Counted from the first letter of the stretch, positions 1-13,619 are shown. The stretch: DNA of 64,000 bases from Cavia porcellus (GCF_034190915.1 NW_026947486.1:105368812-105432811), one strand, 5' to 3'. Program-made: numbers and translations. The notes: a model not told the origin generated them from the sequence alone.

Positions 1-89
1 TGTACAGGTACCAATTCCCAATGATAAATGTAATCACTATGTACTGAAAAAAATGCACCAATAAACATTGTAAAAATAAAAGTGATGGT

Positions 90-560
90 GAGGATGTGCA
101 AAAATTACAACTCCAACGCACTGTTGTTAGGGATAGAATATGATGTACTGTGGGGGAAAAGAGTATGGCAATCCTTAGAAACATGAGAAAAGGTGGTATG
201 TGAGTATAATGGAACAGTATTCACCCTTAAAAATAAAGGAATTCCTACCATATGTGACAACATGAATGACCTGTAGGCTATGATAGGAAGTGAAATAGGC
301 CAGGCATACTCATAGTAGTCAGACTCATAGAAAATAGAGTGCTTACTTCCAAGGGTTTCGGGGAGGGACAAATCGGTGCCGCTGCTCAATGGAAATGATG
401 TTCCATTTGTGGAAGATGAAGGTCTTCTGGAAATACGCCATATAACGCTGTATGTGTAGTGAACAGTAGTGCACAGAGCAGGAAATGTCTATTAAGTGCA
501 TGGGTATTGTTTAAGTGTTATTATTGCAAAAGGAAAATTATGCTAGTTTGAAAATCTGGT
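90..560 (+). mobile_element. Old L1 3' end (ORF2 end/3'UTR), sense
   Basis: The stretch resembles the degenerate end of L1 ORF2 and its 3'UTR in sense orientation: a block like the 'actattcacccttaaaaa' L1 signature at about 213-232, then 'agtgaaatagg' and a 'gtagtcagactcatagaaa' segment near 315-334. Stop codons break every frame, so it is non-coding today. Subfamily and exact ends are not determined. Confidence 0.55.
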
Positions 561-606
561 AGTGATTTTAAAAAATTGGAGTATCAGTGGTTTCTGAGAT
601 AACATT

Positions 607-608
<2 letters not shown>

Positions 609-655
<47 letters not shown>
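609..655. repeat. (TG)n microsatellite, about 23.5 units
   Basis: Uninterrupted TG dinucleotides run from 609 to 655. Bases 656-1069 downstream contain no gene or repeat that I can recognise. Confidence 0.97.
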
Positions 656-658
<3 letters not shown>

Positions 659-1074
659 TATAGCCTTTGAAAAGCTGAATAGAGATTAGGTACAGGGACA
701 GAAACATTTTGAGAAGTACTGACTGGACATTTTAACTATCAGATTGAGTTTTGAGGTATCAAAGTGTGTTCAAGTAACCCTTATTTTACTTAATAACGTC
801 CAAAAAGCACAGGAATAGTGATACAACAGAGGTACCGGGGCATAAAACATGGAAATACACGTTAATATAGGTGGCAGTCCTGCACAACATACAAGGAAAA
901 GTGTAATACATAAAAATTTTTAAATTGGAGGCACCTAATGTGGATCTTAGAACACACTAGTTGTAAGAGGGGGATTACCGTGTACAACTATCAGGCTTTT
1001 ACACTGTGTGTGAACTGCTATAACACCACGTGAAAGTAGACCATGGCAAGTTAAAAATGATAGTTGATATGGTT

Positions 1075-1560
1075 ACTGGATGAAAAATTTTATTAGCACA
1101 TGTTTTCTGCACATAATGATTACGTTCATTATTGGGAATTAGTGCTTGTACACAATACCTCAATTATTTTTTTCCTTCATCCCTTCCATTCCCTATTTAA
1201 TTTTTTACCAGCATCAGATTCATTTATTTGTTTTATAAGTCCTTATCAAGTCTATTCTCACAAACAGTTAAACAGACTAAAAATCATACAAAATAAGTAA
1301 CATAATTATACCAAAGCAAGGTAAACTTTTAGATGTAGTGTCCATGGTTGATTACAAAATTTTATTTCTTTTGTTCCATTTTATTTCTTTTATTTTGTAC
1401 TTTACTATGTATTAGGTTTCTCACATAAGAGAATCCACATGATCTTAAGCTCTTGTGTCTGATTTATCTCACTTAAAATTATGGTTTCAGGGTATATCTA
1501 TATTATTAAAAGTTACTCAAGTTAAAAAATGTATACTACAAGCTGTAACTCAAATTTTTG
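1075..1560 (-). mobile_element. L1 3' end, antisense
   Basis: The segment reads like the reverse complement of the L1 3'UTR found at several other places here: a 'gcacatgttttctgcacataatgattac' type opening, a pyrimidine-rich stretch, then 'ggtttctcacataagag' and 'tgatttatctcactta', which align with about 22320-22410. No open coding frame survives. The following stretch, 1561-2895, is AT-rich and I see no gene or recognisable repeat in it. Confidence 0.6.
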
Positions 1561-2894
1561 CTTCTGTGAGTTTTTGAAAATTCTTCCTCATTTCTTTGGA
1601 GACTCCAACCACATGTACAATAACCGATATGCACTCGCACATCTCACACTTTCATTTTCCATGTCATTCTTTCCTGCAATGTCTAGTCTATTCTTATGCT
1701 TATCCAAATGTTTTTTATCTCACGTATTATAGTTGTCATATGCAAACACTCCGTATGGTCCTTTGTTATATCTTTCACGTCTCTAATTTTTTGAACATAC
1801 TCAATTGTCATAATTCTTTCAATATCCTTATCTGTTGATTCTAACCTATATGCATTTTTACCATACTGGTCCTATTTTTATTCTCCAAGTTTTCTCACCG
1901 TGATTTATAGTTACCTGGCCCTCCTAATTTCAGGCTTCTCATTGCCTTCTAGTCCAGTTTTCAGATTATCAGTAAAATGATGTTTCTAAAGCACTCTCCT
2001 GTTGTTAAGGGTGGTGGTGACGATGATGATGACTTTTCTTCTTTGTGCCTGCCAACCTAAAATGCAAAACAGTACATAATTTAGGTAAAGTGTTTGTGCT
2101 ATTTGTCCTACTAAGAAGACCTGGTGCCAAACAGAAGGGAGACCTTAATGCTTAAAAAAATCAGCTATGTTCTCTAAAGGAAAGGAAAAGTGTGGATAAC
2201 TGTGCTACAGGTAGGCTGAGAGGAACTGGGGGATTATGACTTTATTTCTGCATGCTTGTTTAGAAAGAACGAGGCAAGGGCCTCTGATTCCTGCACATAT
2301 GGTAAAAAGCCCAGCCATCTCCACAGCTGCCGATACTCCATCAAAGGAGATATGCACCTGGAGCCAAGTAGCCTGGCTAAATGGTTTTCCTGTGCTCCTG
2401 AGTAAATGTATGTATTTTTAAAGATATAGTTTTCATAATAGGAAAGCAAGTAATTCTGGTATCTGTAAATTTAATCATGGTTCCTGTCCTTCGAAGCAGT
2501 GATTTGCAGAAATGGATTGTGTTGTATTGTCTCATTCACACAGATACTGTGATCACTGCTATTGTACCAATTTGATTAGGAGTCTAAGGAACTAAGAACA
2601 CCTTAGTGCTAGCATCATGAGATGAAATTACTATGGAAAACCATGCCCTCTCCTGGAACATCAAATTCACTAAGGTGCATTTCAGATGTACAGTGACTTT
2701 TTTGCTTCTGGTCTATTCAAATCGATGGGTAACATGAAATTAAAACCAATTGATTTCTACTTTTAGAACATGCCAGGGAACCATTATAGATAAGAGATTA
2801 ATCTGGCAATAGATCTTGTTGCTCATCAAATTAGGCCTCTATGCAGACAGTTTCAATGCATTTTTGAGTTATGCATTGTCTAATTTTCAGTAAT

Positions 2895-3325
2895 TAGTCT
2901 CCTAGGGTTGGTATAATGAAGTACCACAGACCTGGTGGCTTAAAGCAACAGAAATTTGTTCTCCCCAGTTCTGGAGTCTAGAAATCTAATGCTTCTTCTG
3001 TGCCCTCTAGTGAGACTTCTCCCTTGACTCTCAAATTCCTGGTGGTGTCACGCATTCCCTGGTTTATGTCAGCGCCACTCCAACCTCTGCTTCTGTCTCC
3101 ATGTGACCATTTTCCTCCCATGTGTGGCTCTGTCTCCCTGCCTCTTCTTAAAAGAAAATTTTTATATTGGATTGGGGCCCTCCCCACTCCAGCATAGCTT
3201 GATCTTAAGTTCATTAAATGTGAAAAGACTATATTTCTAAATCAGATCACATTCACAAGAAGGAGGGGTTAGGATTAGATCGTATCTTTTGAGGGGAGGC
3301 ACAATTCAACCCATAAAAGTGACTA
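2895..3325 (-). mobile_element. MLT1-type MaLR LTR, antisense
   Basis: In reverse complement this matches the layout of MLT1-family LTRs: an 'attgtgcctcccctc' start near 3315-3295, the 'gggccccaatccaatat' block (about 3165-3183), an 'aatttctgttgctttaagcc' polyadenylation-side block (about 2938-2957) and the 'tggtacttcattata' end. Divergence is high, as expected for this ancient ERVL-MaLR group. It is a solo LTR; no internal region is seen beside it. Confidence 0.75.
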
Positions 3326-3796
3326 AGATGTATTATGCCTCATGCTCTTTGCTGAGAAAAGTAAATCATGATTCTGTAACTTGATTCCTATTTAACATGC
3401 CACAGTATTTTCTTTAAGTCTTTAGAGACAATTTTTTGTGTGTTTGTGAAGTAATTTGGAGTCTTTAAAAATGTTTTACAACAGTAATGAAGTGCTATGT
3501 AATTATGTAGAAATAGTTTCCCAGCTAACTAAGGAAACACTTCTGAGATAGAGGTTAGGGAATATAGCAATAGAGGAAACTAATTAACCCAGAAGACAGG
3601 AATATTTCATCAGCTTTAAAAGTCTCAATGCTTGTTGACAAACTGCCACTGTTACATTTGTTTCTTCGGAACAAGCAGGTTTCTCTCTAGCCGAACAGTT
3701 CTTAGAGGTTAGTCAAAAAGATCAATATTTGAAAGAGAAAATGTGTCATGAGTGTACTAATGAAATGTGTTTACAGGGAAAATTTTAATACATTTT

Positions 3797-3872
3797 TTGG
3801 GTACCAGGAATTGAACTCAGGACCTTGCATTTGCCAGGGAGGCACTTGTGCTTCTGAGCTACATTCCTGGCA
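3797..3872 (-). mobile_element. ID-type SINE, antisense, degenerate
   Basis: A T-run leads into 'gggtaccaggaattgaac', which is the reverse complement of the B-box end of an ID SINE, and the copy ends in a diverged 'gagctacattcctgg' A-box region. ID elements derive from tRNA-Ala. Flanking 3326-3796 and 3873-4895 hold no gene that I can support. Confidence 0.65.
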
Positions 3873-4895
3873 GTACAGGGAATGTTTGATATGTTTTTAT
3901 GTAAATTTTCCCAGTGATATATTTGATTCTCAGGTACTACCAAGAGGTGTTTGACATAGTTATTTTGTCTTAGACCTCAGGAATATGAGCAAGCAGTGTT
4001 CTTTTTAAAATCCATTTTTATAACCTCAAGGGGATTTCATAATCCTGACAAATCTGCTTTCTTCATTTTTTATCACTTGTCTTTGTCCTTACACTTCTTG
4101 GAAAACTTTGGAGAGCCATCATGTTAATACATTTTGGAACTTCAAACATTGTACTTTTTATTGCAATGTTAAAAGATACCTGTCAGAAGTGGCAGTAGTG
4201 TTTGAAGTCAGATCTGGGATCAGAAAATTATTGACTAGGACCAAGTAACCCTGTAGACTTGTTAATGGAGGAAAAGTCATTTGAGAAAAAATTAAAAATG
4301 AGTATAACTAGTTAAAATCAATGTTGTTGACTATAAATACCCAAGTGTGTACCCTTCAAATTAAGTTGGATTTTGGCTGTGGTTATCTGTCAAATGAAAC
4401 GTATTGCAAAGGTATGTATACCAGACCAGACATGATAGCTTTACCCAGCAGGACAAGGGAAATCGCAATCTGAGTATGGCTCTGTTAAAAAAAAAAAATC
4501 AATGTTTTCAGTCAGAGAGAAACATTCTCAATGGTTGGTTAAGTTCAGGCAGCAAACAGACTGAATGTGCCTTCTGAACACTTGTTGCTTTGCAACTAGA
4601 AAGCAAGATCTTCATATTTCCTGCATCCCCAAGAATGCACACAGGTGTGAGCAAAGACCCTTGATGTTCATGCAAACAGACTGAGGGTGTCAATTCTCCC
4701 ACAGGCGGCAAAGAGCTGCAATCTGAATCTAAAGAATGAAGCCACAATGTAAAAAGAAATTTAGAGATGATTGTAAGCCAGCGGGTGCTCTTACAGTCTC
4801 TACATGCAGAAAATCTATTGCATATTATGAAATTTCAATGAATTCAATTCAATGGATTTCAGTGCCTCCTAGTTTAGGGCACTGGTAATATGTCT

Positions 4896-5240
4896 TGGTG
4901 TCTTAGTTACTTCTTACTGGTCGCTGAGACAAAATACCTAATGTGCAAAGTGGGAAAGGAAAGGTTTATTTCTTACAGTTTTTGGAGGTTTCAGTCCATA
5001 CTCAGTTGGCTCCAAGGCAGGCTGGCATGGCTCAGTCGCAGTTCATGGTGGCTGCAAACAGCAAGGTGGAAACCAGCAAAAGAGAGAGACACACCTTCTT
5101 CCTGCCCTTACATTCCATCCTGACTCCACCCCTAGGTGGGTGGAGCACTGACACCATCAATCCAAGCTTTAGACAATGAACAATCACAAATGCACAATGC
5201 AAATGTATGAGGCCTGGGGGCCACTGACAAACCATGACAT
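4896..5240 (-). mobile_element. MaLR-like solo LTR, antisense
   Basis: This is the same LTR family as 46500-46905, 47709-48074 and 49553-49923. Read in reverse complement it has the shared 'ttgtctcagcaa' 3' end, an AATAAA-type signal ('aggtttatttctt' on the plus strand), the 'gccatgccagcctgcctt' block and the 'cattgtctaaagcttgg' block. It lies in the opposite orientation to the complete element at 47.7 kb and has no internal region next to it. Confidence 0.75.
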
Positions 5241-5635
5241 ATGTCTTGGACAGTCAGAGTAGATGGTAATGGCAAGCCATGAGTGAGAGCGTGCCTGGCA
5301 TATCTGAGTAATGGGTGAGGCTGTGGAGACTCCCATGGAATGATGGGATGGACGAAGAGTGCTGAGGTAGGAGAGGCTACAAGGGACTAATTCAAATAGT
5401 CCTCCGTGGGTCATTGTAGGAACTTTTCATTTTACCCTGTGTAAAGCGTGGTGACTTTGCAGGGTTTTGAGTAAAAGAGTATCTTATTAAAACAATTATT
5501 CTGAGAACAGATGGCAAGGGAAAGAGTAAAAGAAGGTAGAAAGATGAGGAACTAGTGTAATAATATAAGTAAAAGATGTTGGTGGATTGCACTAAGATGG
5601 GAGTGATAAAGTCATATTCAAGAAACAAGAGAAAT

Positions 5636-5775
5636 CTGGGCTTGACATTGTGTGCCTACATCCTTGACACTCAGAAAGCTGAAGTGGGGGGCTCCCTGCA
5701 AGTTTGAAGACAGCCTGGGCTATGCAGTGAGTTCAAGGCCACACTGGACTACACATTGAGACTTTATTTCATAGG
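5636..5775 (+). mobile_element. B1-like 7SL SINE
   Basis: The 'agtttgaagacagcctgggctatgc' region at about 5700-5725 and 'gagttcaaggccacactgg' at 5729-5747 are the duplicated central motifs of a B1-family SINE. The copy is diverged. Flanks 5241-5635 and 5776-7130 are AT-rich, with only a short GAT run near 6228-6243, and no gene is recognised. Confidence 0.7.
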
Positions 5776-7129
5776 GACGGAGGGGTAAAAGTGAGAATTG
5801 CATATCAGGGTAGATTTAACAATGTTTTTCTGATTGATTGGATGTGGGGTATAAGATATAAAAAGAAAAGAATTCAGGAAGATGCTAAGCCTTAAGGATT
5901 GAGCTATTAAAAAGGAATGAATGAGTCAGTATTAAAGGGTCAACGGCAGACTTACTGGAACAGATCTAAGAAGTGGGTAGAGATCAGAGGTTCCATGTTA
6001 AAATTATAGTTATGGACAATGCGATATGAAAATAGATATGTCAAATAGAGAGTTGTATGTAAAAGGATGCAGTTTAGTGAGCATTTTTAGTGGAGATACA
6101 AAATTAGTAGATTAAAGCTTATGCCTTATTATTAAAGTATGATAATTTATATGACACGAAGAAGATAATCAAAGGACTGAGGATAAATAAAGAAAAAGTT
6201 CAAAGACTAAGCCAAAGTCAAGAACTTGATGATGATGATGATGTGCCCCCCTCTCTAGGGTGACCAGTAAAAAGTGCCCAGTAAACTAAGAAGAAAGCAG
6301 TAAGGACTATGCTGTCCCAGAAGCTAAGGGAACAAAGTCTTTCTAAGAAGAGTGGTGACTAATAGAGGCAAATGATGCTAAATGGGGATGAAACTGACTC
6401 TTCAGTTTGAAATGAAGAAATCAGAATGACCTTGAGGAGAGCAGTTAATGGAATGGTGAGTATGAAATTTTGACTGGAATGAGTTAAAAAAAATATGAAA
6501 AGAGATGAATTAAGAGAGTTAATGTAGACCATCCAAGTAAAGAGGAGATAGGAAATAGGATTGTGAATGGGGCCTCAAGAGACTACGGAAAGGACAAATA
6601 GCATGCATTTATGCTGAAAATGTATCCAGAAGAAAAGGGGGGGGACAGCATAAAGGACCAGAGTGCTATGTTTTAGCAAGCAAGAGGGAAGATCTAATGT
6701 GGAGCTGAATAGGCCTAATAGGATAGAAAGCAAAGAATATGAGTCAACAGTATGTAGGTAGATGTTTTGGTTGGAATCTGCATAAGTGCTCTTCTGACCA
6801 CTTCAGCTTCTCAGTGGAGTAGGAAATAGGAAAGCTGTTTACAGAGAAGTCAAGAGAGGAGGTACTGGGTATTTGAGGAAAGAAGAGAATGCACCAGTCA
6901 TAGGAGGAAGTGGGTTGCACACGCTGGAGTAGGAAAAAGCAGTGGGACTGTTAGGTGAAATCAGGCCAATGTACAGCTCCTGAAAATGTCAGCAAGACTG
7001 CGCTGTCTCCAGTCCCACGCATTTGCACAGGTGAAAGCCCAGAGGAGGCAGGTTTCCCTTAGTCACAGTAGCAGGTGTGCCCTGGAAGAGATGGAGGCAA
7101 AGGATGAGGCATACTTTTTACAGATGAAC

Positions 7130-7335
7130 ATAACAGCCAAGTGTGGTGGTACAGTTCTCTAATCCCAGCTACTTGGGAGTCTGAGGCAGGAGGATCACAA
7201 GATCAAGGTCAGTAGGAGCAACTTAGCAAGATCTGGCCTCAAAATGAAAAATAAAAAGGGTGGGGGAGTATAGTACCAGCATGTATGCTTAATATGGGCA
7301 AGACTCTGAGTTCATTTGCCACTGCCAGAAAAAAA
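7130..7335 (+). mobile_element. B1/ID composite SINE
   Basis: The left part has the 7SL-derived 'agtgtggtggtacag...ctaatcccagctacttgg' start and 'gaggcaggaggatcac' (7180-7197). The right part resembles the tRNA-derived ID end, followed by an A-rich tail near 7329-7336. Composite SINEs of this plan occur in several non-murid rodent lineages, so it is a useful lineage clue. Confidence 0.75.
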
Positions 7336-7908
7336 TAGCAGATAAAAATAACAGTTGAGCATGTTATCTAAACTGGAAAAAGAATAAAAAATACAAGATA
7401 AAGGACAGTGAACTATAGACGAATGTACCATGGCCAGGTTTCTACCTCCCTCCTACCACTCTGAAGAATTAAAATGAGCACAGAGAAGGTCAGTAAACCA
7501 TGGGGGTTTTATTAATAGCCTTCAGCTTGTAGAGAAATGTAATGAGGCAGTGCACAGTCTCTCATGAAACCTCCGCAATACCAGGGAGGAGATCCATCAG
7601 GATGCATTACATTTTCCAAGGGAATGCTTTGAGTTCAGCAGATGATGAGGTGAAGCCCACACACACAAAATACAGGGTAGGGTTGGGTGGATAGAGGAGT
7701 CCTGATGTACTTAACAGGACTCTAGAAGACTTGATCCGTGACACGGGTTTTTCTGCAAACACCCACATGACACCAACTTAACTTCTCCAAAACTGCTATT
7801 ACCATTCTCCAGCACTGGGAATACAGAAATGCTACTCAGAATTCTCACTGTGTCTCAGCAGGAAGCTAGGCTTAAAGAGATAGAAGTAGGTAAGACAGCA
7901 ACAGTGTC

Positions 7909-7930
7909 AAAAAAAAAAAAAAAAAAAAAA
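7909..7930. repeat. A22 homopolymer
   Basis: An uninterrupted run of 22 A. The surrounding stretch 7336-10940 is AT-rich with no supportable gene. A T26 run also occurs at 10314-10339. Confidence 0.95.
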
Positions 7931-10900
7931 GTATTGGCATGCACTACTGATGACCAGAAGGGTCAGAAAAAGCTGCTAATGATAATCAGGAACAGGAGGA
8001 AAAAATGCAAATTAATTATACGAACATAATACTGCACAAAAAGAATGGAAGGAAAGAATGGGGAGAGGTGGAGAAGAAACACACACTTATTTGAAGGGAA
8101 GCAACTTCAATCATGTGAAAATGTAGTAAATGAACAGAAAATGGAACGAATTAAAAGATGAGAATAAGAGAGGAAATTACAGGGCTAGGAATGCATCTCC
8201 AAATGCTCTTAACACGGATTGTAATAAAAAATTGCAAATAGCAAGAAAATAGAAGCAGTTGAACAGAGGCAATATTTGAGATGATGAAGGGGGGAGTACA
8301 AGAAGAAACATTAGATGACTAGACAGAAATAAATAAGCCTAACAGATAAAAATGACCCAATCACTGGGAGAAACAATGAGAATTTTAAAACTCCATAGCA
8401 CACACCAGGAAACATTGATACAATGCTAAGAACTTATCCAACTTATTAAACCTGAAGGATAAATAAAAACAGTATTCAGTGAGAAAAACAAGATATCTGG
8501 AATACAAAAATTCTAACTGGTCTTGGATTCTTCTCCAGAAATTTTCAGTGATAAACAACAGAGCAAAATCTTACAAGAAAGTATATGTGACCCCCAAATA
8601 CTTTCCCAGACAATTTATTCAAGTACAAAAGCAACAGGCAGATATTCTCAGATGTGAATAAATTTAAAACTCAGGAAATGTAGCCCTAATGAGCTCCTCT
8701 TGTAAAAAAACAGTACTTGATAATGAAATTCAGCCAACCAAAAGGGGAATCTAATGAGGACCTCAGGACATGACAAGGTAATGGGAGGGTAAGCGTTGAA
8801 TCCAATTAACTGCAAAAGTTAACTGAGAGGATTGGGATTGCAGAATAGCATGTAAATATTATAAGCCCTGATGAAACAAACCAAAGACAAGCAGCGAAAG
8901 ATGAGAGGTAGAGAGGAGGGAAGGAGAGGAATAGCAAGAGAGCTAAGTAACTCACAAAGTGGTGAGCACTTTCCTACTGTTTAAAATGGAGATATGGACT
9001 CTTAAAACAACCATGACTGCAGTCTCCTAATGGTCTTTATGATCTGTGTTCTTTAGCGTAAAGTGTGACCTTCTATATCTTATGTCAAAGAAATATTTAT
9101 CTCTTGTTCAGTGATTTTTTGGTTTTGTTTCAACTTTTTAAATTAAAAAATTGAATGTAATAACTTGTGTTATTAAAATGATAACATGCTCCTATATACC
9201 CACTTGCACATCAATCATCTTTCCTTACTCATGTGAGAGCTGTCTATAACAATGGTTTCCAAATGTGATGTTAGCACTCATGACTTAGCTCTGAGGTTGA
9301 GGGTTTCAAAAATTTATTCTTTATATGTTTTTGTTACAGTGGTTGCTTTTTCCCCCAAAATATGCCAACTAAAATGAATTAGAGGGTTATTTTATGACAG
9401 AGGGAAAAGGAAAAATGACAATTGGGCAAATATTTATTTTTGACCCTAAAACGAAGCTTTAACTGTAAGTCTCCCATGTCAAAACTATTTTACAGGATCA
9501 TCACTTTGGGAAATTTCAAATTGATTTAATTTATTGAACATGTGCTGCCTGTACTGTTCCAACACATAATTCTTTCTCCTCCTGCTTGTGGGAAAATAAA
9601 CCCTGGTCAAGGGAACGCTGACAGAAGATATAAATTATTATGTGAGCTGGAGGGTTGGTGGGGAGAGGATGTGGTGCATTTACTGTCTGCAGCAGTGGTT
9701 AAGGAGCCATTTAGAGATAGAAAACAAAGGATTTCAGTGGCAATATCACTCTGATATTCTGTCACAGGCTTCTGGGGCCCTGGTAACTATTTTGGCCTTC
9801 AGTCATTCAACATACAGGAGCATAGCACATGCCACGATACATCATCCCAGGCAGAGCCTGTTTAGAAATATGCAGAAAGGGTATAATTCCAAGGCTGCAA
9901 AAAATTCTCTTTTATTACAGATCTATAAATCTTAAGATTTGTGACTAACACAAGGAGGTAGAACTAATAAAGGTGTGTGCCCCATGGGAATATTCATTGG
10001 ACTGGGAACCAAGTTCCTCCCCTCAGAAAAACAAGAGTATCTTCCGCTCTGGGATGAAACCAAAGGACTTCAGGATGAAATTTCCACAGAAAAAAAGCAA
10101 AAATAGACTTGAGCTCATGTATATCCTTCTTGTAGCTTCCCTTAATGAACTATACTATAATCGCCAAAACCAGGTAACAGAGATTGACAAAATTCTATTA
10201 ACTACACCCCTTCTTTGAATTTCACCAGCTGTTGCCTAAATGTTCGTTTTTCTATTGCAGGGCTGGTCCCACCTTGCATGAAGTTGGGAATTTCTCTTTA
10301 ATTTCCTCTAGGGTTTTTTTTTTTTTTTTTTTTTTTTTTCATGATCTGGACACTTCAAAAGGTACCGATCAGTTATTCTGCAGAACAGGTTTTAACTCCG
10401 GTTTGTCTGATGTTTCCTTATGATTAGATGGAGGGGATGTAGCTTTGTTTTGAAGATGGAAGGTAGTAAATTCAGTTTTATTTTGTTTTTGCATTATTGG
10501 TACTTGTTTGCAGTATATATAGGTTACATTCATCGTGGCCAGTGGACGCATGTTAGTAACACATCTTAAGATGTGCCATGAGTAAGAAGAGAAAGGTACT
10601 CTTTTCAGTGCCTCTTATCAGGAAGTATATCATGCTTATACATATTATTACTGTTGATGTTTATCTGATTACTTGGCTAAGGTAGTACTTGATTGATTTC
10701 TCTACTGTAAATTTAATGTTTTCCATTTTGAAATGTTAAACATCTGAAATAATCTAAAATTCAGCTAGTGTCTTGTTTCTCCACAAACACTGGCCTACTG
10801 TTTTGTTATCCATTGGTAGATTTTACCTATAAATAATTATCACTGTGATACTTGCCTAATGGTGATTTTGTATTTTTCTCTTTCCTTCTACATTTATTAG

Positions 10901-10944
10901 AATTTTTCTGTAAGCAAAACTTTTTTCTCATCTATTTATTTATG

Positions 10945-11565
10945 CATTCAGTCATTTATTTATATCTTTATGGAGAAGTGGATTACTCACTCATGGTGTT
11001 GTAGTGAGGGTTTGCAAGGAAATAGATTTAATAGATGACACATAAGTTTAGAGGATTACTTTATAATATGATCCCAAAAGTCAAATGCAGAAGAGTGTAA
11101 GAGATGCATTCGCATGCTAGAACAAGAATATTCCAGCTGAGAACCTGAATCCCACGGCAGTGTATTCCATGAGTCCAGCCAGAGGCCTAGGGCCCATAGC
11201 AATGTCCCCTGCAAGGCCATATCAAGGATTCCATCAGGAAGACCCAAAGGCCAGTGGTAGAAGCTAGAAATTCCATGCCATCAGGGAGAAGAATGTGTGC
11301 CAGAAGCCTGAGGGATCTGCACTGGAGCCAGGAAGTGCCTTTAAGGACAAAGCCGAAAACCAGAGCTCCCCTGAAGAGAACAACCAGAGTTGGTATCTGG
11401 AAAATCAGTGAAAACAAAGCTCCTCCTGGGAAATCAGTAGCCTGAAATCTTCCTCTCCTGTTCTGCTTTATGCCATTCTGGCAGCAATCCTCAAATGTGT
11501 CTTCCATGCCCAGAACCATGCTGAATCAGTTCCGCTGGGCGTTCCCACTCAAATTGACCATTAAG
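10945..11565. other. Unassigned GC-richer block, probably an old repeat
   Basis: The base composition rises compared with the AT-rich surroundings, and a 110-codon frame is open on the minus strand (11187-11519), but the translation shows no motif I recognise and the plus strand is about equally open. It may be a decayed LTR. Bases 7336-10944 before it and 11566-12235 after it hold no recognisable gene. Confidence 0.3.
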
Positions 11566-12237
11566 AAATCCATCACGTATGAGTTATAATCCATTTCTAT
11601 CATTATTTATTTTGTTGCTCAAATTGTCTCAGACTTGGCCACTGAGGGCTCTTGCAGGTTGGAGTTCTTCTCTTTTTGATACAATTCTACCATTTTATGG
11701 TAACATTTTCTTATTTTCTGGCACTATGAGATGTTTCAGGTTGATTTTACATTTTCCATGCCCTAACTCTGGAATCAGTCACTTCGTCAAAGAATCTTGC
11801 AGACTCCTTTTATTGGAGTCTCATGTTTGGAAAACAAGATCTGAACAGTAAGTGTGCGTATTGTGTAATTAACTCTAGTCCGCTAAAAGGATAAAGCTGG
11901 GAAATGTAAGAATGCACAATAACCTATGTGTAAACAAATATCAGTGTCTATTTCCATATGTATCTATTTCTACCGCTATTATTAAAATCTGTGAGTTCAT
12001 ACTGATACTTCTAGGTCCACTCAACACCTCAAAGTTCATTCTAGTCTTCCCTGTTGTTTACAATTTCTTTCTCCCCCAACCAGAAAACTGGTTTTTATAA
12101 TTTAAAAAGTGCTCATTTATTTATTCACTCTTGATAACATAAATTTGCTATACAATTTCTAAACAATACTTCTGTGATAGCACCGCCAACAAGAATACAT
12201 CATTTATGCACATTTACCTTTATAATCTCGTCAGAAT

Positions 12238-12815
12238 ACTGTTTTTCAAACTTATATATTGGTTATCTGTGGCTGCATAATACTTTTGCCCCAAGACATA
12301 CTAGTTGAAAACACAAACATTGGGGGCTGGAGGATTTAGCTCAGCACAATAAGCACCTGCTTTGCAAGCGTGTGGTTGTGAGTTCGATCCCCGGGACCGA
12401 TTAAAAAAAAAAAAAAAACAGGCAGACACAACCACAAACATTTTTCTCAGGATATCAATCAAGGTGTCAGCCAGGGGGCATTTATCTCAAGGCTCAACTG
12501 GGAGCAGACTCCAGTACACACATGTGGCTATTTTGTAAGCCTCAAATCTTCATAGTTGTTGACAAAACATCAAATCTGTGCCCCACAAGTACGCACAGCG
12601 CAGCTGCTACCTTCTGTCAGGGTGAACAAGCAAGCAGGAAGGGTGGTAAAGGCAGAAGCCACCATCTTTTGGTAGTCTCACTTTATTAGTGACACCCCAC
12701 CATCCCCACCATCTTGTCACTAGAAGCAATCACCAAATCCAACTTATATTCAAGGACAAAAGGTGACAAAAGGACACAAAAATCAGTTGGAGGGACTATG
12801 GGGAGCCACCTTAAA
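12238..12815 (-). mobile_element. Old MaLR-like LTR, antisense, with nested ID
   Basis: The plus strand reads 'ttatctgtggctgcataata', later 'aatcaaggtgtcagccagg' and 'ctcaaggctcaactggg', ending in 'tatggggagccacc'. These are landmarks of old mammalian LTR repeats seen in reverse complement. The ID SINE at 12326-12418 interrupts it. The family assignment is tentative. Confidence 0.5.
12326..12418 (+). mobile_element. ID SINE
   Basis: It opens 'ggggctggaggatttagctc' (A box), has 'gtgagttcgatccccggg' (B box) and ends in an A16 tail. The structure is that of a tRNA-Ala-derived ID element and it is inserted in an older repeat. The low divergence from the copies at 15921 and 21262 suggests a fairly recent family. 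Confidence 0.9.
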
Positions 12816-12939
12816 GGCTAGCTACCCCAGCTACTTAAGTCAGTTCCTTTCTTCCTGACCCCCCTGCACTGCAGTGAGCTATGCCATTCATTTGACATGC
12901 AATCAGGTCTATGTGTTACTGTTCATATCCCAGTTGGGT

Positions 12940-13240
12940 TCTCCTTTGCTTTATCTTATTTCTTTTATTTCTGCTGTTTTATTAGTATATGCTTGTGATG
13001 CACAATAATTACATTCATCTTGGGAACTGAATACATATGCACATCACATCTTGATTCTTTTTACTTCCCTTCCCCTCCGTCCTGTGTGGCTCCATCTCCA
13101 GACCATCCTCCCCCACCTCCACAAAGTCTGTCTCCCTGTTTCCTATCATCTATGTTTCATTTGGCTGGTTTTGTGAAGCATTATCATGATCCTAAGTCAG
13201 AACACACAAAAAGATAAACACTGAGAAGGAGTAGCACCTC
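12940..13240 (-). mobile_element. L1 3' end, antisense
   Basis: The opening 'ttattagtatatgcttgtgatgcacaataattac' type sequence and the following pyrimidine-rich stretch match the antisense L1 3'UTRs at 20735, 22150 and 58755. The remaining stretch to about 13615 is AT-rich and unassigned. Confidence 0.6.
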
Positions 13241-13619
13241 TTTGTCCCTATCACCTGTTTCCCATTTTTCCCTTCTTCCCACCCATTTCTCACCCAGATT
13301 CTGTAGGCAACCAGTCTCCAGTTTTCTGGTTTATACTCTCAGTATCTTTTATACAAGTGTACAGACATGAGTATATTTTCTTATATCCCTTTCCTACTTA
13401 CATAAAAAGAATATTACAGATAGCCTTATATCCTGTGTCTTTTCACTTAACAATATACCCTTTCAATCATTACAAATAGGTTCAATGGAGATCTCTAATT
13501 CTTTGTTGACAGATGTGTAGTGTTCTTTACTACAGATGTACTTACCCTGGCTTTTCAATTACTTGGCAAGAGGAATTTTTGACTACTTGTTTTGACCAAT
13601 AATTTATCCTACCAAATAC

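Noticed and set aside
11187..11519. 110-codon minus-strand frame
   Set aside because: No motif, no splice or polyadenylation context, and the plus strand is also open; probably repeat-derived.
12326..12418. tRNA gene call
   Set aside because: The A and B boxes belong to an ID SINE with an A-rich tail; the cloverleaf is not intact. The same applies to 15921 and 21262.
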